This document shows, piece by piece, positions 1 through 7,548 of a stretch of DNA of 64,000 nt. Below the pieces are notes generated by a model. The model worked only from the letters and a program-made list of their open reading frames with translations, was not told where the DNA came from and ran no database searches. This DNA comes from CAZAPG01 sp964486935 (GTDB taxonomy: Bacteria; Chloroflexota; Anaerolineae; 4572-78; J111). Position numbers and translations under genes: made by a program. Within the stretch, counting starts at the first letter, position 1. Each line of letters starts with the position of its first letter. The DNA lies in NCBI GenBank assembly GCA_964486935.1, contig CAZAPG010000033.1:1-64000 (forward strand), given 5' to 3'.

Positions 1-1906
1 GCATGCTGTAGAACCAGTTGCGGAACTGGCCGGGGAAGCTCTCGCTGATCCAGTCTGCCGGGTACCACTTGCGCCAGTAGTCGGGGTCTTGCCGGTAGCG
101 CAGGGTGCTGAAGCTGACAATGCCGGCATCGAGCCAGGGGTTGCCCACATCGCCAATGCGGGTCATGTGGCTGCCGCACTGTTCACATTGCAGCTTGACC
201 GCGTCGATCCAGGGGCGGTGGGGGGTGTGCCCTTCAAATTCCTCGTAACCGGCCACGGCGCGCGCTTTTAGCTCGATGTCGTCGCCTACTACGGTCCAGT
301 GATTGCAGGAGTCGCACTGCCAGATAGGCAGGGCCAGCCCCCAGTAGCGATTCTTTTTGGAAATCATCCAGTCGTGCATGTTGCGCAGCCAGTCCAGTTC
401 GCGCTCCAGGCCAAAGGGCGGAATCCAGCGAATCTGGCGGGTGATGTCCATGAGCAGCGGGCGCAACTCGTCCATGCTGATGAACCATTCGTCAACCAGC
501 CGGAAGACCAGCTCTTCTTTGCAGCGCCAGCAGGTGGGGTAGCGGTGGGTATATTTTTCAACGTGGTAGAGCAGCCCCTTTTCCTTGAGGCTGTCGAAGA
601 TGGGGCCGGCCACATCGCTGACGTGCATGCCGGTCAGCCAGTTGAAGCCATCCACAAAATAGCCCTCGTCGTCCAGCGGGGCCACAACCGGCAGGCCGTA
701 TTGTTTGCCCAGGGCAAAGTCTTCTGCGCCGGCGCCGGGGGCGATGTGCACAATGCCGGTGCCTTCGGTTTCGCCTACCTCGTCCCACGGAATAACCTGA
801 TGGGACTCTTTGGCGTTCTGGCGGATGCCCCGGATAATTTCTTGCAGGGCGGTCCAGCCGCCGGCCATTTGGGCCGAGGCCAGTTCATCAAACGGGCCGT
901 CATATGTCCAGCCAACCATCTCTTTGCCCTTGAGTTCTTGCAGCACTTCGTACTTGCCGCGCAGCATTTTGGTGGTGCCTTTGCTCAGGTAGAGAACTTC
1001 GTCGGTCAGCAGCATTTTGACTTTCACATAATCCAGCTCCGGCCCCACGGCGGCGGCCACGTTGCTGGTGAGCGTCCAGGGCGTGGTGGTCCAGACCAGC
1101 AGCGCCTCGCCGGGTTTGTTGCGCAGCGGAAATTTTAAGGTGACGCTGCGGTGGGTAATTTCGGCGTAGCCGTCGGTCACAATCTCGTGCTGGCTGATGC
1201 CGGTGGCGCAGCGCGGGCACCAGGGCATCACGTCGGCTCCGCGATAGAGCCAGCCATTGTCGTGACAAATTTTCAGGGCGCGCCAGATCATGTAGTTGTT
1301 CTCGTTGGAGAAGGTGTAGTAGCTGCCGCCCAGTTCCGGCATACCGAGCCGGCCCACAATGTTCTCCACGGTATCGGTAACAGGCCCCTCCGGCCCCTCC
1401 ACGGTGATGACCTCTTCCGGGTTGCCGGTCATTTTTTCAGCCAGCCAGCCCAATTGGTCGGTGTCGTTCCAGTCCATCCAGTAGCCCAGCCGCACCGATT
1501 GCCCGGTTTGCACCGCCGAAAATTTCAGCACGCGCTCTTTGCACTTGTTGACAAAGTTGGCCACGCCGTACTCTTCGATATCTTTTTTGCTTTTGAAGCC
1601 CATCTCTTTTTCAACTTCAACCTCCACCCACAGGCCCTGGCAATCGAAGCCCTGCTGGTAGCGCAGCTCCATGCCGCGCATAGCCCAGAAGCGGTTGTAG
1701 AGGTCTTTGTAAGTGCGGCCCCAGGCGTGGTGCACGCCCATCGGGTTGTTGGCGGTAATCGGCCCGTCGATAAAGCTCCATTTTTGGGGCCGGCCTTTTT
1801 GCATGGCGTACAGCTTTTCAAACGATTTGTTTTCTTGCCACCATTGCAGCACCTCCCGCTCCTGGGCGGGAAAGTCTACGTTGGTGGGCACGTCTTTGAA
1901 TGGCAT
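1..1906 (-). CDS. ileS: Isoleucyl-tRNA synthetase, N-terminal part (runs off window)
   Basis: Charges tRNA-Ile with isoleucine in the cytoplasm. About 635 residues are visible from the ATG at 1906; the KMSKS half lies beyond base 1. The N-terminus reads MPFKDVPTNVDFPAQER, the HIGH-like signature is the PMGVHHAWGR region, the CP1 editing domain follows, and the NRYWGLALPIW motif typical of IleRS is present, as are zinc-type cysteine pairs (MPWCPRC, CWRCK, CDSC, CEQC). It is the last visible gene of a leftward gene run and starts 24 bases after the upstream nuclease-like gene. The T-box some 3.5 kb upstream appears to read Ile, so it may control this gene through the whole operon (inference). 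Family assignment is secure. Confidence 0.95.
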   Translation of the reverse strand, partial: MPFKDVPTNVDFPAQEREVLQWWQENKSFEKLYAMQKGRPQKWSFIDGPITANNPMGVHHAWGRTYKDLYNRFWAMRGMELRYQQGFDCQGLWVEVEVEKEMGFKSKKDIEEYGVANFVNKCKERVLKFSAVQTGQSVRLGYWMDWNDTDQLGWLAEKMTGNPEEVITVEGPEGPVTDTVENIVGRLGMPELGGSYYTFSNENNYMIWRALKICHDNGWLYRGADVMPWCPRCATGISQHEIVTDGYAEITHRSVTLKFPLRNKPGEALLVWTTTPWTLTSNVAAAVGPELDYVKVKMLLTDEVLYLSKGTTKMLRGKYEVLQELKGKEMVGWTYDGPFDELASAQMAGGWTALQEIIRGIRQNAKESHQVIPWDEVGETEGTGIVHIAPGAGAEDFALGKQYGLPVVAPLDDEGYFVDGFNWLTGMHVSDVAGPIFDSLKEKGLLYHVEKYTHRYPTCWRCKEELVFRLVDEWFISMDELRPLLMDITRQIRWIPPFGLERELDWLRNMHDWMISKKNRYWGLALPIWQCDSCNHWTVVGDDIELKARAVAGYEEFEGHTPHRPWIDAVKLQCEQCGSHMTRIGDVGNPWLDAGIVSFSTLRYRQDPDYWRKWYPADWISESFPGQFRNWFYSM

Positions 1907-1930
1907 GGTTCTTCTCCAGTTCCGAAGTTT

Positions 1931-3145
1931 CTATAGTTTTTCAGCAGCATTATAAATTTCGTCAATCGTGTTTTCGACCTCGAGTTTAAAGTCGCTATAC
2001 GATTGTTTTAGTTCCATTAAAGATGGGTAATTTTCCCAATATGTGGGATCATCACCTCTAACCGAACAATCATTAAATAATGCTGCTGTTCGAGCAGCGT
2101 AATCATAACCAATTTGTTCGGGCAGACCTGATTTTTTCAATTGGTTTGCCAGTGCTCCCACAAATGCCTGGCCTTGTTTGTTGACACCGACGATTGAAAG
2201 GTTACGCCTGCTACCTGTTGGATTAGGTAATTTCATAACATAACTGGCACTGTGCCACTCAACAATACAGCCGAGATTCTCTAAATCCTGAACAATTGAT
2301 CGGGCAAAATCCACCAACTCAGAAGTTACATTTTTACTCAGACTGTTAAAGAATTCCTCATCAGCATCTGTAGATATGCTATCAGCCACTTTAATCTCAA
2401 CCGACTCTATTTCTTTTGCCTCAATCTTGACAATCGCTCTCGTCACCTCTCTGGTTCGCGTTACAATCTGGGGAATGATTAACAGCGATTGTTCCTGAGC
2501 GGCGTCCAGTTCATAAATTTGAAGCTCTACCAGGGCCAAGGTAAATAGCAGTTGCGGGGTTTGAGCCAGAAAGTCAACCATATCCTCCACGCTTTCCCGA
2601 ATTCCATCGCCAACAATCAGCAATAGAAATCGCCCGCGTTCAATGTTGCGGCTGATTGAGTCAATGATGAAGGCTTCATCCTCCTCCTCAATTTGCTCCT
2701 GCTCAAGTTGGAGCGTTTTGACGAGGCCGTAATCTGCCCCACGATACTGTCGATTGTAACTTTTGACCCGCTCTTCCAATTCACTGAATGACCATTTGCT
2801 CACTTCTTTGGCATAATCAATAATTTGCCCAACGACTTCTCGCCGCGCTTCAGGATTGCGCCATAACTTTGTCTCCACAATCGTCAGATAGCCTTGGGGG
2901 CTAATATACAGATTATCAATGGGGCCAGCATTGGTTGGAACCTCTCTGCCAATGGCAATGAGCGGCGAAAAAACGGACTCAATTTCATCCACCGGGAGCA
3001 GTTCGGGATTAGCTCGAATAAGCTCTTGAATCCAGCCCTCGTCAAATTTCTTTCGGGTAAAAGGAACTCTTCCGAGACTGTGAATTGAACCATCTGGACG
3101 TTGGACAAGCGGGCTTCCACCCTGACGCTGACCGCGTTTTATCAT
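1931..3145 (-). CDS. PD-(D/E)XK nuclease-like protein (NucS/DUF91-like)
   Basis: 404-residue soluble protein. Residues about 95-140 hold a PD-(D/E)XK-type core: an Asp in GPIDNLYI, then the ETK of YLTIVETKLW, followed by an Arg/Glu-rich helix (NPEARREVVGQIIDYAKEV), as in NucS-type and related restriction-endonuclease folds. The remaining C-terminal part is not recognised. It overlaps the nucleotidyltransferase gene upstream by 4 bases and precedes ileS by 24 bases, so it is co-transcribed. A role in DNA handling or as a third partner of the HEPN-MNT pair is possible but not shown. Confidence 0.6.
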   Translation of the reverse strand: MIKRGQRQGGSPLVQRPDGSIHSLGRVPFTRKKFDEGWIQELIRANPELLPVDEIESVFSPLIAIGREVPTNAGPIDNLYISPQGYLTIVETKLWRNPEARREVVGQIIDYAKEVSKWSFSELEERVKSYNRQYRGADYGLVKTLQLEQEQIEEEDEAFIIDSISRNIERGRFLLLIVGDGIRESVEDMVDFLAQTPQLLFTLALVELQIYELDAAQEQSLLIIPQIVTRTREVTRAIVKIEAKEIESVEIKVADSISTDADEEFFNSLSKNVTSELVDFARSIVQDLENLGCIVEWHSASYVMKLPNPTGSRRNLSIVGVNKQGQAFVGALANQLKKSGLPEQIGYDYAARTAALFNDCSVRGDDPTYWENYPSLMELKQSYSDFKLEVENTIDEIYNAAEKL

Positions 3146-3480
3146 TGAGACTTCTCCACAAGTGTCACAATTTGCCCCTCGCGCCGGGCAATTTCGATAA
3201 TGGCGCTGCTATCATCCTGTTCAAATTGCGTCTGGCCCACGGGAATTGGTTCAATTCGGCTGTCGGTTTGGGCCGCAATACGCCACAGGAGGTTGACATC
3301 TTCTCTCTGGCGTGGACTGTCAAACCGGGGCGACACAACTAGCAGGTCAATGTCGCTCCAGTGGTCGGGATGTCCACTGGCGTGAGAACCAAAAATCACT
3401 CCCTGTTGAACCGGAATCCCCTGCTCTATCACTGTTTTTAGATATTGCCGAACAATACTTACAATTGACTCATTAACCAT
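3142..3480 (-). CDS. MNT-type nucleotidyltransferase (minimal nucleotidyltransferase)
   Basis: 112 residues. The central GSHASGHPDHWSDIDLLVV segment is the polymerase-beta nucleotidyltransferase signature: a GS dipeptide followed by the metal-binding DID. Proteins of this size normally act as the antitoxin that AMPylates or otherwise neutralises a HEPN RNase partner. The HEPN gene overlaps its start by 22 bases upstream, which is the classical two-gene arrangement, although here the HEPN partner is shortened. It overlaps the nuclease-like gene downstream. The MNT family is clear; antitoxin function is inferred. Confidence 0.8.
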   Translation of the reverse strand: MVNESIVSIVRQYLKTVIEQGIPVQQGVIFGSHASGHPDHWSDIDLLVVSPRFDSPRQREDVNLLWRIAAQTDSRIEPIPVGQTQFEQDDSSAIIEIARREGQIVTLVEKSQ

Positions 3481-3701
3481 TGATATACCTCTTCGGCTCG
3501 CCTCAAAAAGTCCTTTGCTTCAACCAGTGACGGTGTTGGTGTTAATGGGTCGGGATAGCGACCTTCCAGATTAAAGGCATTCATCTCTGCCATAATATCT
3601 ATTTGATTATGAGCTAAAGAAAGCCCCGCCAATTCTGCCACCTGCCAATCTTCAATCGCTCCATTTCGCCAGTAATCAACCTGTTTTTGAATATCTATCA
3701 T
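3459..3701 (-). CDS. HEPN-domain protein with internal deletion
   Basis: 80 residues from the ATG at 3701 (a longer open frame upstream has no good start). The N-terminus (VDYWRNGAIEDWQVAE) and the C-terminus (LAEMNAF-like segment, then EGRYPDPLTP and a helix ending in EVYQWLMSQL) match the two ends of HEPN proteins paired with MNT genes. Family members are about 120-130 residues. The middle, including the RX4-6H active-site motif, is missing, as if DWQVAE had been joined directly to the ELAGLSL segment. A toxin lacking RX4-6H should have no RNase activity. The reading frame is intact across the join. Confidence 0.65.
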   Translation of the reverse strand: MIDIQKQVDYWRNGAIEDWQVAELAGLSLAHNQIDIMAEMNAFNLEGRYPDPLTPTPSLVEAKDFLRRAEEVYQWLMSQL

Positions 3702-3730
3702 ATTTTGTTCCCAGCCTCTGGTCTGCTTCG

Positions 3731-4447
3731 TTATAGTTCCCTCTGATACCGGGTGAGCAAATACTCCCACTGCATAATCGGCGAGTAGGGCACCGACCAT
3801 TGAATGGTCATCCAGGCGTCGTCCAGCCAGAGTTGCTGCTGCATGTGCTGGTCATAACGGATGAAGTGGCGGCAGTGAAATTGGCCCGCCGGCGTTTCTA
3901 TCTCCTGATCCTGGCCGGTGTACTCATACTCGATGGTTTGCACCTCGGCGGAGAGGGGCAGGCCGGTTTCCGGCTGAATGCGGATGCTGACCAGCGGAAT
4001 GGGTTGGCGCCCCCCGGATTTACGGTTGTACCGTTTTAAAATAAAGCCCTGCGCCGAAACCGGCGGAAAAAAGAGGCCGTATCCGGCGGGAACGTCAATT
4101 GTTTTCTGGTCCGACACATTTTCTACTTCTATAAATTGCTCGACGGCCTGCCGGCCGCACCGGAGGGTCGTGCGGGCCAGCCGGGCAGCCGCCTTGTCCT
4201 CGATATTTTGACTCATATGCAGTGTTTCAGGCCGGTAATCGGGCGTCAATACAAAATGAGATTGTTGCGTCAGCTCAAAGCCGGTGATGACTCCGTGAAC
4301 CCTGGCCCGGTGAATCAGATTGCCTTGCGGCAGCCGGTGCAGCGACCACACCTCTTTCAGGCCGCTGTCTTTACCGGCAACCTGATAGTTGTATTCGCCC
4401 TGAGCAATCAGTTGCTCTGCAGGCCCAATTTGATATGACGTGTCCAT
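3731..4447 (-). CDS. Hypothetical beta-rich cytoplasmic protein
   Basis: 238 residues, no signal peptide and no membrane helix. The composition suggests an all-beta, lipocalin-like or DUF3108-like fold (repeated strand patterns, PAGYGLFFPPVSAQGF and ETPAGQFHCRHFIRY segments), but I do not recognise the family. It sits between alaX (113-base gap holding a dispersed repeat) and the HEPN gene (29-base gap), all leftward. No function is claimed. Confidence 0.6.
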   Translation of the reverse strand: MDTSYQIGPAEQLIAQGEYNYQVAGKDSGLKEVWSLHRLPQGNLIHRARVHGVITGFELTQQSHFVLTPDYRPETLHMSQNIEDKAAARLARTTLRCGRQAVEQFIEVENVSDQKTIDVPAGYGLFFPPVSAQGFILKRYNRKSGGRQPIPLVSIRIQPETGLPLSAEVQTIEYEYTGQDQEIETPAGQFHCRHFIRYDQHMQQQLWLDDAWMTIQWSVPYSPIMQWEYLLTRYQREL

Positions 4448-4461
4448 AGCTGGTAATCAGG

Positions 4462-4523
4462 GATTAGGAATTGGTAATGAGTAATTGACATAATTTCCAA
4501 CCACCCATTACCAATTACCAAAC
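4462..4523. repeat. Dispersed TAATTGGTAA-type intergenic repeat, copy 1
   Basis: The gap between alaX and the next gene contains GGAATTGGTAATGAGTAATT and, after about 15 bases, CATTACCAATTACCAA, an imperfect inverted repeat. Similar AGTAATTGGTAA / TTACCAATTA pairs lie at 30203-30259 and 56540-56606, always between genes. The function is unknown; it is likely a mobile or slippage-derived intergenic hairpin. Confidence 0.6.
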
Positions 4524-4560
4524 TGTTGATAGACCAATGCGCGGCAGGTTTTACCCCTGC

Positions 4561-5301
4561 TCAGTCGCCTATTTCCAGTTCAATCCGCTTGTTGATTTTG
4601 CCCTTGCTTTTGTACCCGGCCACAATAATTTTACCCACCTCGCGGGTGTTGGCGACGTGCGTGCCGCCGTCGGCTTGCAGGTCAAGCCCTTCTATTTCAA
4701 TGGTGCGCACCTCGGTGATGCCTTCCGGCAGCAGGTTGATTTTGGTACGAATCAAATCGGGAATTTGAAAGGCTTCTTCACGGGGCAATATTTTAACGCG
4801 CACCTCGCGGGCCGCAGCCACTTCAACGTTGAGCTTTTCTTCAATTTCCCTGACCAGCTCCTGCCGCAGCGTTTCAAATTCAAAGTCCATGCGGCCTTTC
4901 AGCACATCCATGTTGCCGCCCGTTACCTGCGCCCCGTAATCTCGCCAGACCACGCCGCACAAAATATGAAAAGCGGTGTGGGTGCGCATCAGCTTGTAGC
5001 GACGCTCCCAATCCAGTTTGCCGCGAACGGTTGCGCCCGTGGCCGGCAAGTCACTACCTTCAGCCAGCCAATGCCAGATATGCTCGCCCTGCCGTTTGAC
5101 TTTTATGACTCCCCCCTCTGCCCCCCCGCCAGCGGAGGGATTAAGGGGGGTAAGCCAGCCCAGATCGTGGGGTTGGCCGCCGCCGCCGGGGTAAAAAGCG
5201 GTTTTGTCCAGCGCCACAGCGTTTTCTTCCGGGTTGACCGCCACCACTGTGGCCTCAAACTCTTTCAGATAGGCGTCGGTGTGAGCTAATAATTCCGTCA
5301 T
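4561..5301 (-). CDS. alaX: Alanyl-tRNA editing protein AlaX
   Basis: Trans-editing enzyme that deacylates Ser- or Gly-tRNA-Ala. 246 residues with an N-terminal OB-like segment (FYPGGGGQPHD), the HxxxH metal site in RTHTAFHIL, the editing-domain Gly patch in VTGGNMD, and the second metal motif DGGTHVANTREVG, where many homologues carry Cys instead of the Asp before the first GG. It is the first gene behind the T-box leader at 5376-5725. An extra low-complexity stretch (NPSAGGGAEGG, about residues 52-65) is encoded by a GC-rich palindrome described separately. The AlaX-M type size fits. Confidence 0.9.
   Translation of the reverse strand: MTELLAHTDAYLKEFEATVVAVNPEENAVALDKTAFYPGGGGQPHDLGWLTPLNPSAGGGAEGGVIKVKRQGEHIWHWLAEGSDLPATGATVRGKLDWERRYKLMRTHTAFHILCGVVWRDYGAQVTGGNMDVLKGRMDFEFETLRQELVREIEEKLNVEVAAAREVRVKILPREEAFQIPDLIRTKINLLPEGITEVRTIEIEGLDLQADGGTHVANTREVGKIIVAGYKSKGKINKRIELEIGD
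5111..5150. repeat. GC-rich palindromic insert inside alaX
   Basis: 40 bases with six C at 5111-5116 matching six G at 5145-5150 and an inner CCGC/GCGG pair (5126-5129 with 5132-5135). It encodes an Asn-Pro-Ser-Ala-Gly-rich insertion between the N-terminal and editing segments of AlaX. It has the look of an in-frame palindromic repeat insertion rather than protein-coding sequence under selection. It may recur elsewhere in the genome. Confidence 0.45.
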
Positions 5302-5375
5302 TGTGCCTCCTTAATACGTGTCAGGTATCAAGTGTCAGGTATCAGGCGAAAAATCGCAAATCCAAAATCGAAAAT

Positions 5376-5725
5376 AAAAAAGCCCTCATCCCGGTTTGGG
5401 ACGAGAGCACAAAAGGCTGCCGCGGTACCACCCAAATTAGTGTTGCCACTCACTTTGCCGTTTACGGGAAATGGGACAAACTGCCAGATGAAATTCCGAT
5501 AAACGCGCCCCGGTAACGGGGGGCGAATCCGGCTGAGCCTACTCAACGGTAGAGTTTGCTGAGTTTACAGAGTTTTTCAACTCATTAAACTCTATCGCTT
5601 TTCGGTCAGCGGCTCGGGAAGGATTTTCAGCAAGGCGTCTGCATCCGGCTCGCACCAACCCGGACTCGCTGGGCAGATGGGCTTGCTTACTCGTTTCCGT
5701 CGTAGCCATTGTGCTGTTGATGTAG
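5376..5725 (-). promoter_or_regulatory. T-box riboswitch leader (probable Ile specifier) ahead of alaX operon
   Basis: Reading leftward, the conserved antiterminator T-box GGGTGGTACCGCGG lies at 5433-5420. An intrinsic terminator follows: an 11-bp stem, 5408-5398 with 5392-5382, then a T-rich tract to 5371. Upstream is a Stem I with the GCGAG...GGTGCGAGCC distal signature and a specifier region CTGAAAATCCTTCCCGAGC. The codon best placed is ATC (5624-5622), Ile. Uncharged tRNA-Ile would then stabilise the antiterminator. The first gene is alaX, but ileS lies six genes downstream on the same strand, which makes an Ile reading sensible. The T-box itself is certain; specifier identity is moderate. 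Confidence 0.88.
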
Positions 5726-5731
5726 GCGGAA

Positions 5732-5760
5732 AATATATCACGAAGCCGCATGGCTGTCAA
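5732..5760 (-). promoter_or_regulatory. Consensus sigma70-type promoter for the T-box operon
   Basis: TTGACA at 5760-5755, a 17-base spacer, and TATATT at 5737-5732, reading leftward. The predicted transcript starts near 5725, just ahead of T-box Stem I. Confidence 0.8.
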
Positions 5761-5789
5761 ATTAACTTAAATTATGGGCTGACAGCCAA

Positions 5790-5817
5790 TTGCAAAAATA
5801 ACAGATTCTCTTAAAAT
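5790..5817 (+). promoter_or_regulatory. Promoter of selC
   Basis: TTGCAA at 5790-5795, a 16-base spacer and TAAAAT at 5812-5817, placing a start about 18 bases before the mature tRNA-Sec 5' end. It is back to back with the T-box operon promoter. Confidence 0.5.
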
Positions 5818-5841
5818 AAGGGACACCCAATCATTTGATGT

Positions 5842-5937
5842 GGGGATGGATGTCGCCCGGTGGCGGCCCTGGTCTTCAAAATCAGTGGGCGGTTGCGAGC
5901 AGCAAGCGTCGGTGGGTTCGACTCCCATCCGTTCCCG
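5842..5937 (+). tRNA. selC: tRNA-Sec (anticodon TCA)
   Basis: The 8-bp acceptor stem GGGGATGG (5842-5849) pairs with CCGTTCCC (5929-5936, two G-U pairs). The anticodon loop is CTTCAAA with anticodon TCA. A long variable arm follows (the GTGGGCGGTTGCG...GCGTC region), then the T-arm GTGGG-TTCGACT-CCCAT and discriminator G5937. No CCA is encoded. Together the 8-bp acceptor, TCA anticodon and long variable arm identify selC. The serine recombinase reading frame on the other strand ends inside it (5882), which marks the gene as the integration site of the adjacent element; the tRNA remains intact. Confidence 0.93.
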
Positions 5938-7147
5938 TATTTTCATGTTGAACCATAAACGGAGACAAAACCTCAACATCAACAATGGCAGACCCGCTGA
6001 TTTTAAAACCGTATTGCGCTACTACTAATTTGAGCAACTTGCGCCGCTGGTCATCATTTTTCAGACAGGCGTAAACCGCACCTACGTTAGCAGCGGCCTG
6101 CAAAGCCAGGATCATATTGTTATCAATTTTCAAACCGTCCAAAGAGTCAGCCGGCGCGGTCACATCTTGCAATACGGTTGATACCTGGTCTTCCACGGTT
6201 TTGGCGGGCACATAATGTTTTTTGCCATCGGGCATTTTGACCCGGCTGCGATAGTACTCATAATTCCCGCTTTTAGCTGTAGCGCCCGACATAGGGCTGT
6301 CGGCATCGAGGGAATAGCACAGGCCGCGCAACAAAAACAATTGGTAGGCTTTGCGGACAATATGGTTGGCATTGGCGCGCAACACGGCCTGCACCCGGTC
6401 ATAAATCTCTTTGTCCACCAATGGCGGGTGTAAACCGGGGTAATTATGGCCGTTCCAGCGCAGCAAACCAATGTAAAAAGGGTTATTGAAGATGCGCGAC
6501 CAATGGTTGGGTTGCAGCTTTCCGCCTGATGAGTTCCGTATCCCGTTTTCGTAAGCCTTTTTAGCCCAGGTAGCCAGAGTGTACTTGCCGGTAGCAAATT
6601 CCCTGAACGCCCAGGCCATTTGTTCGCCTTGCGATCCAATCTCAACCTGGTTGTTGTTGAATTTGGCGTACCCCAGGGGAGGTCTGCGCGGCCAAAGACC
6701 CTGCTCAACAGCTTTCTTTTGCCCGGCCCTGGTTTTGGCCGACAGGTTGACAGAATAAAAAGCGGCAAACAAATCAATGATGCCTTCATGGATAAAGGCC
6801 AGGGGCGAATCATAATCCATCGGTTCCATCACCGAGACTATATGAACGCCAGCTTCACGCCGCAGCAGGCTCTTGTAAATAACCGCGTGTTCCATATTTC
6901 GGGCAAAGCGGTCAAAACTGTAGATAACAACAGCCGCGAACTGTCCGATTAGCGCATCCTTGACCATGCGCTGAAACTCTGGGCGTTGGTCATCCGTACC
7001 GGAGCGGGCTTCGTCCACATACTCGGCCACAATTTCCCAGCCTTGCGCGCCGGCATACTCGCGGCATCTATCCAGTTGCGTGGAAATGGAATAGCCGTTG
7101 CTTTGTTCAACGTTAGAAACGCGGGCGTAAATGGCGCATTTAGCCAT
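5882..7147 (-). CDS. Large serine recombinase (integrase) of the selC element
   Basis: 421 residues from the ATG at 7147, which overlaps the stop of the upstream small gene (TGATG). The N-terminal resolvase domain has the catalytic Ser in YARVSNVEQ and the Arg motif FDRFARN. The recombinase domain follows (PPLGYAKF, then WSRIFNNPFYIG). The zinc-ribbon position (LRGLCYSLDADSPMSGAT) lacks the usual CxxC pairs, and the protein is at the short end for this family. The last 15-20 residues (GTDGSRTHRRLLLATAH) are read from the antisense of selC, so in the excised form the C-terminus must differ. It catalyses integration and excision at selC (inferred from position). Confidence 0.85.
   Translation of the reverse strand: MAKCAIYARVSNVEQSNGYSISTQLDRCREYAGAQGWEIVAEYVDEARSGTDDQRPEFQRMVKDALIGQFAAVVIYSFDRFARNMEHAVIYKSLLRREAGVHIVSVMEPMDYDSPLAFIHEGIIDLFAAFYSVNLSAKTRAGQKKAVEQGLWPRRPPLGYAKFNNNQVEIGSQGEQMAWAFREFATGKYTLATWAKKAYENGIRNSSGGKLQPNHWSRIFNNPFYIGLLRWNGHNYPGLHPPLVDKEIYDRVQAVLRANANHIVRKAYQLFLLRGLCYSLDADSPMSGATAKSGNYEYYRSRVKMPDGKKHYVPAKTVEDQVSTVLQDVTAPADSLDGLKIDNNMILALQAAANVGAVYACLKNDDQRRKLLKLVVAQYGFKISGSAIVDVEVLSPFMVQHENTGTDGSRTHRRLLLATAH
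5934..5939. other. Candidate attL core (CCCGTA)
   Basis: CCCGTA overlaps the last bases of the selC acceptor stem and two bases beyond it. The same six bases occur at 30191-30196. The sequence to its right (TTCATGTTGAACCAT, 5942-5956) and the sequence left of the other copy (ATGTTCGATTATGAA, 30171-30185) form an imperfect inverted repeat when joined, as expected for the attP of a large serine recombinase. Confidence 0.35.
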
Positions 7148-7305
7148 CAACTGGCTGCCTTTTTTGCTAAAACAATAATGACCAGCATCACGAGGGCAAA
7201 GACAACGATACCGCCGATAATATAAATCAGCGGCATAAATTCGTTGATGAGCGATAATGCTTGGGCAACAATTTGGGAGTCATCAAAGTTTATTCCTGAC
7301 CACAT
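7147..7305 (-). CDS. Small single-helix membrane protein (52 aa)
   Basis: Starts at the ATG at 7305 and ends in TGA overlapping the recombinase ATG. About 22 polar residues (MWSGINFDDSQIVAQ...) precede one strong helix (PLIYIIGGIVVFALVMLVII) and a basic tail AKKAAS. It belongs to a run of six similar small proteins (7147-8224) in the element. Size and topology (polar N-terminus, one helix, positive C-terminus) resemble minor or major coat proteins of filamentous phages; that role is inferred. Confidence 0.65.
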   Translation of the reverse strand: MWSGINFDDSQIVAQALSLINEFMPLIYIIGGIVVFALVMLVIIVLAKKAAS

Positions 7306-7322
7306 TTTACTACGCTCCTAAG

Positions 7323-7355
7323 CAAAATAAGGGGCGGCCCAACCTGCGCCGCCCC
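7323..7355 (-). terminator. Intrinsic terminator after the coat-like gene
   Basis: An 8-bp GC stem (7355-7348 with 7338-7331), 9-base loop and a T-rich tail TTATTTTG reading leftward. It sits directly behind the 58-aa small protein gene, as the strong terminator behind gene VIII does in filamentous phages. Confidence 0.75.
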
Positions 7356-7367
7356 ACAAGTTGATAC

Positions 7368-7544
7368 TTACCGGGAAGAACGGGCGCGCCGAACTACCGA
7401 GACCACAAACGAAGCTACGATAAAGACCAGTATCAGGGATACGGCCAGCGCAACGGGGGTGTTCAACATGCCGATGAAGGCGTTGAAGCCGCCCACCACT
7501 TCTTGCCACGGAAAAGTCCAGGTGAAAGCGGTTGCTGTAGGCAT
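7368..7544 (-). CDS. 58-aa single-helix protein, candidate major coat protein
   Basis: Has the strongest ribosome binding site of the cluster (AGGAGG 8 bases before the ATG at 7544) and an intrinsic terminator right behind it. About 28 N-terminal residues (MPTATAFTWTFPWQEVVGG, then NAFIGMLN) precede a hydrophobic helix (PVALAVSLILVFIVASFVV) and the basic tail VRRARSSR. No signal peptide. Filamentous phage coat proteins are about 45-55 residues with exactly this order and a basic DNA-facing end; Pf3 coat likewise lacks a signal peptide. The gene is certain; coat function is a hypothesis. Confidence 0.7.
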   Translation of the reverse strand: MPTATAFTWTFPWQEVVGGFNAFIGMLNTPVALAVSLILVFIVASFVVSVVRRARSSR

Positions 7545-7548
7545 TTGG

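Noticed and set aside
299..1936. Rightward open frames opposite ileS (279 and 261 aa)
   Set aside because: They mirror the ileS frame on the other strand, are His/Val/Ala-rich without recognisable motifs and have no ribosome sites.
4537..5289. 250-aa rightward open frame opposite alaX
   Set aside because: Shadow of alaX, no motif, no start signal.
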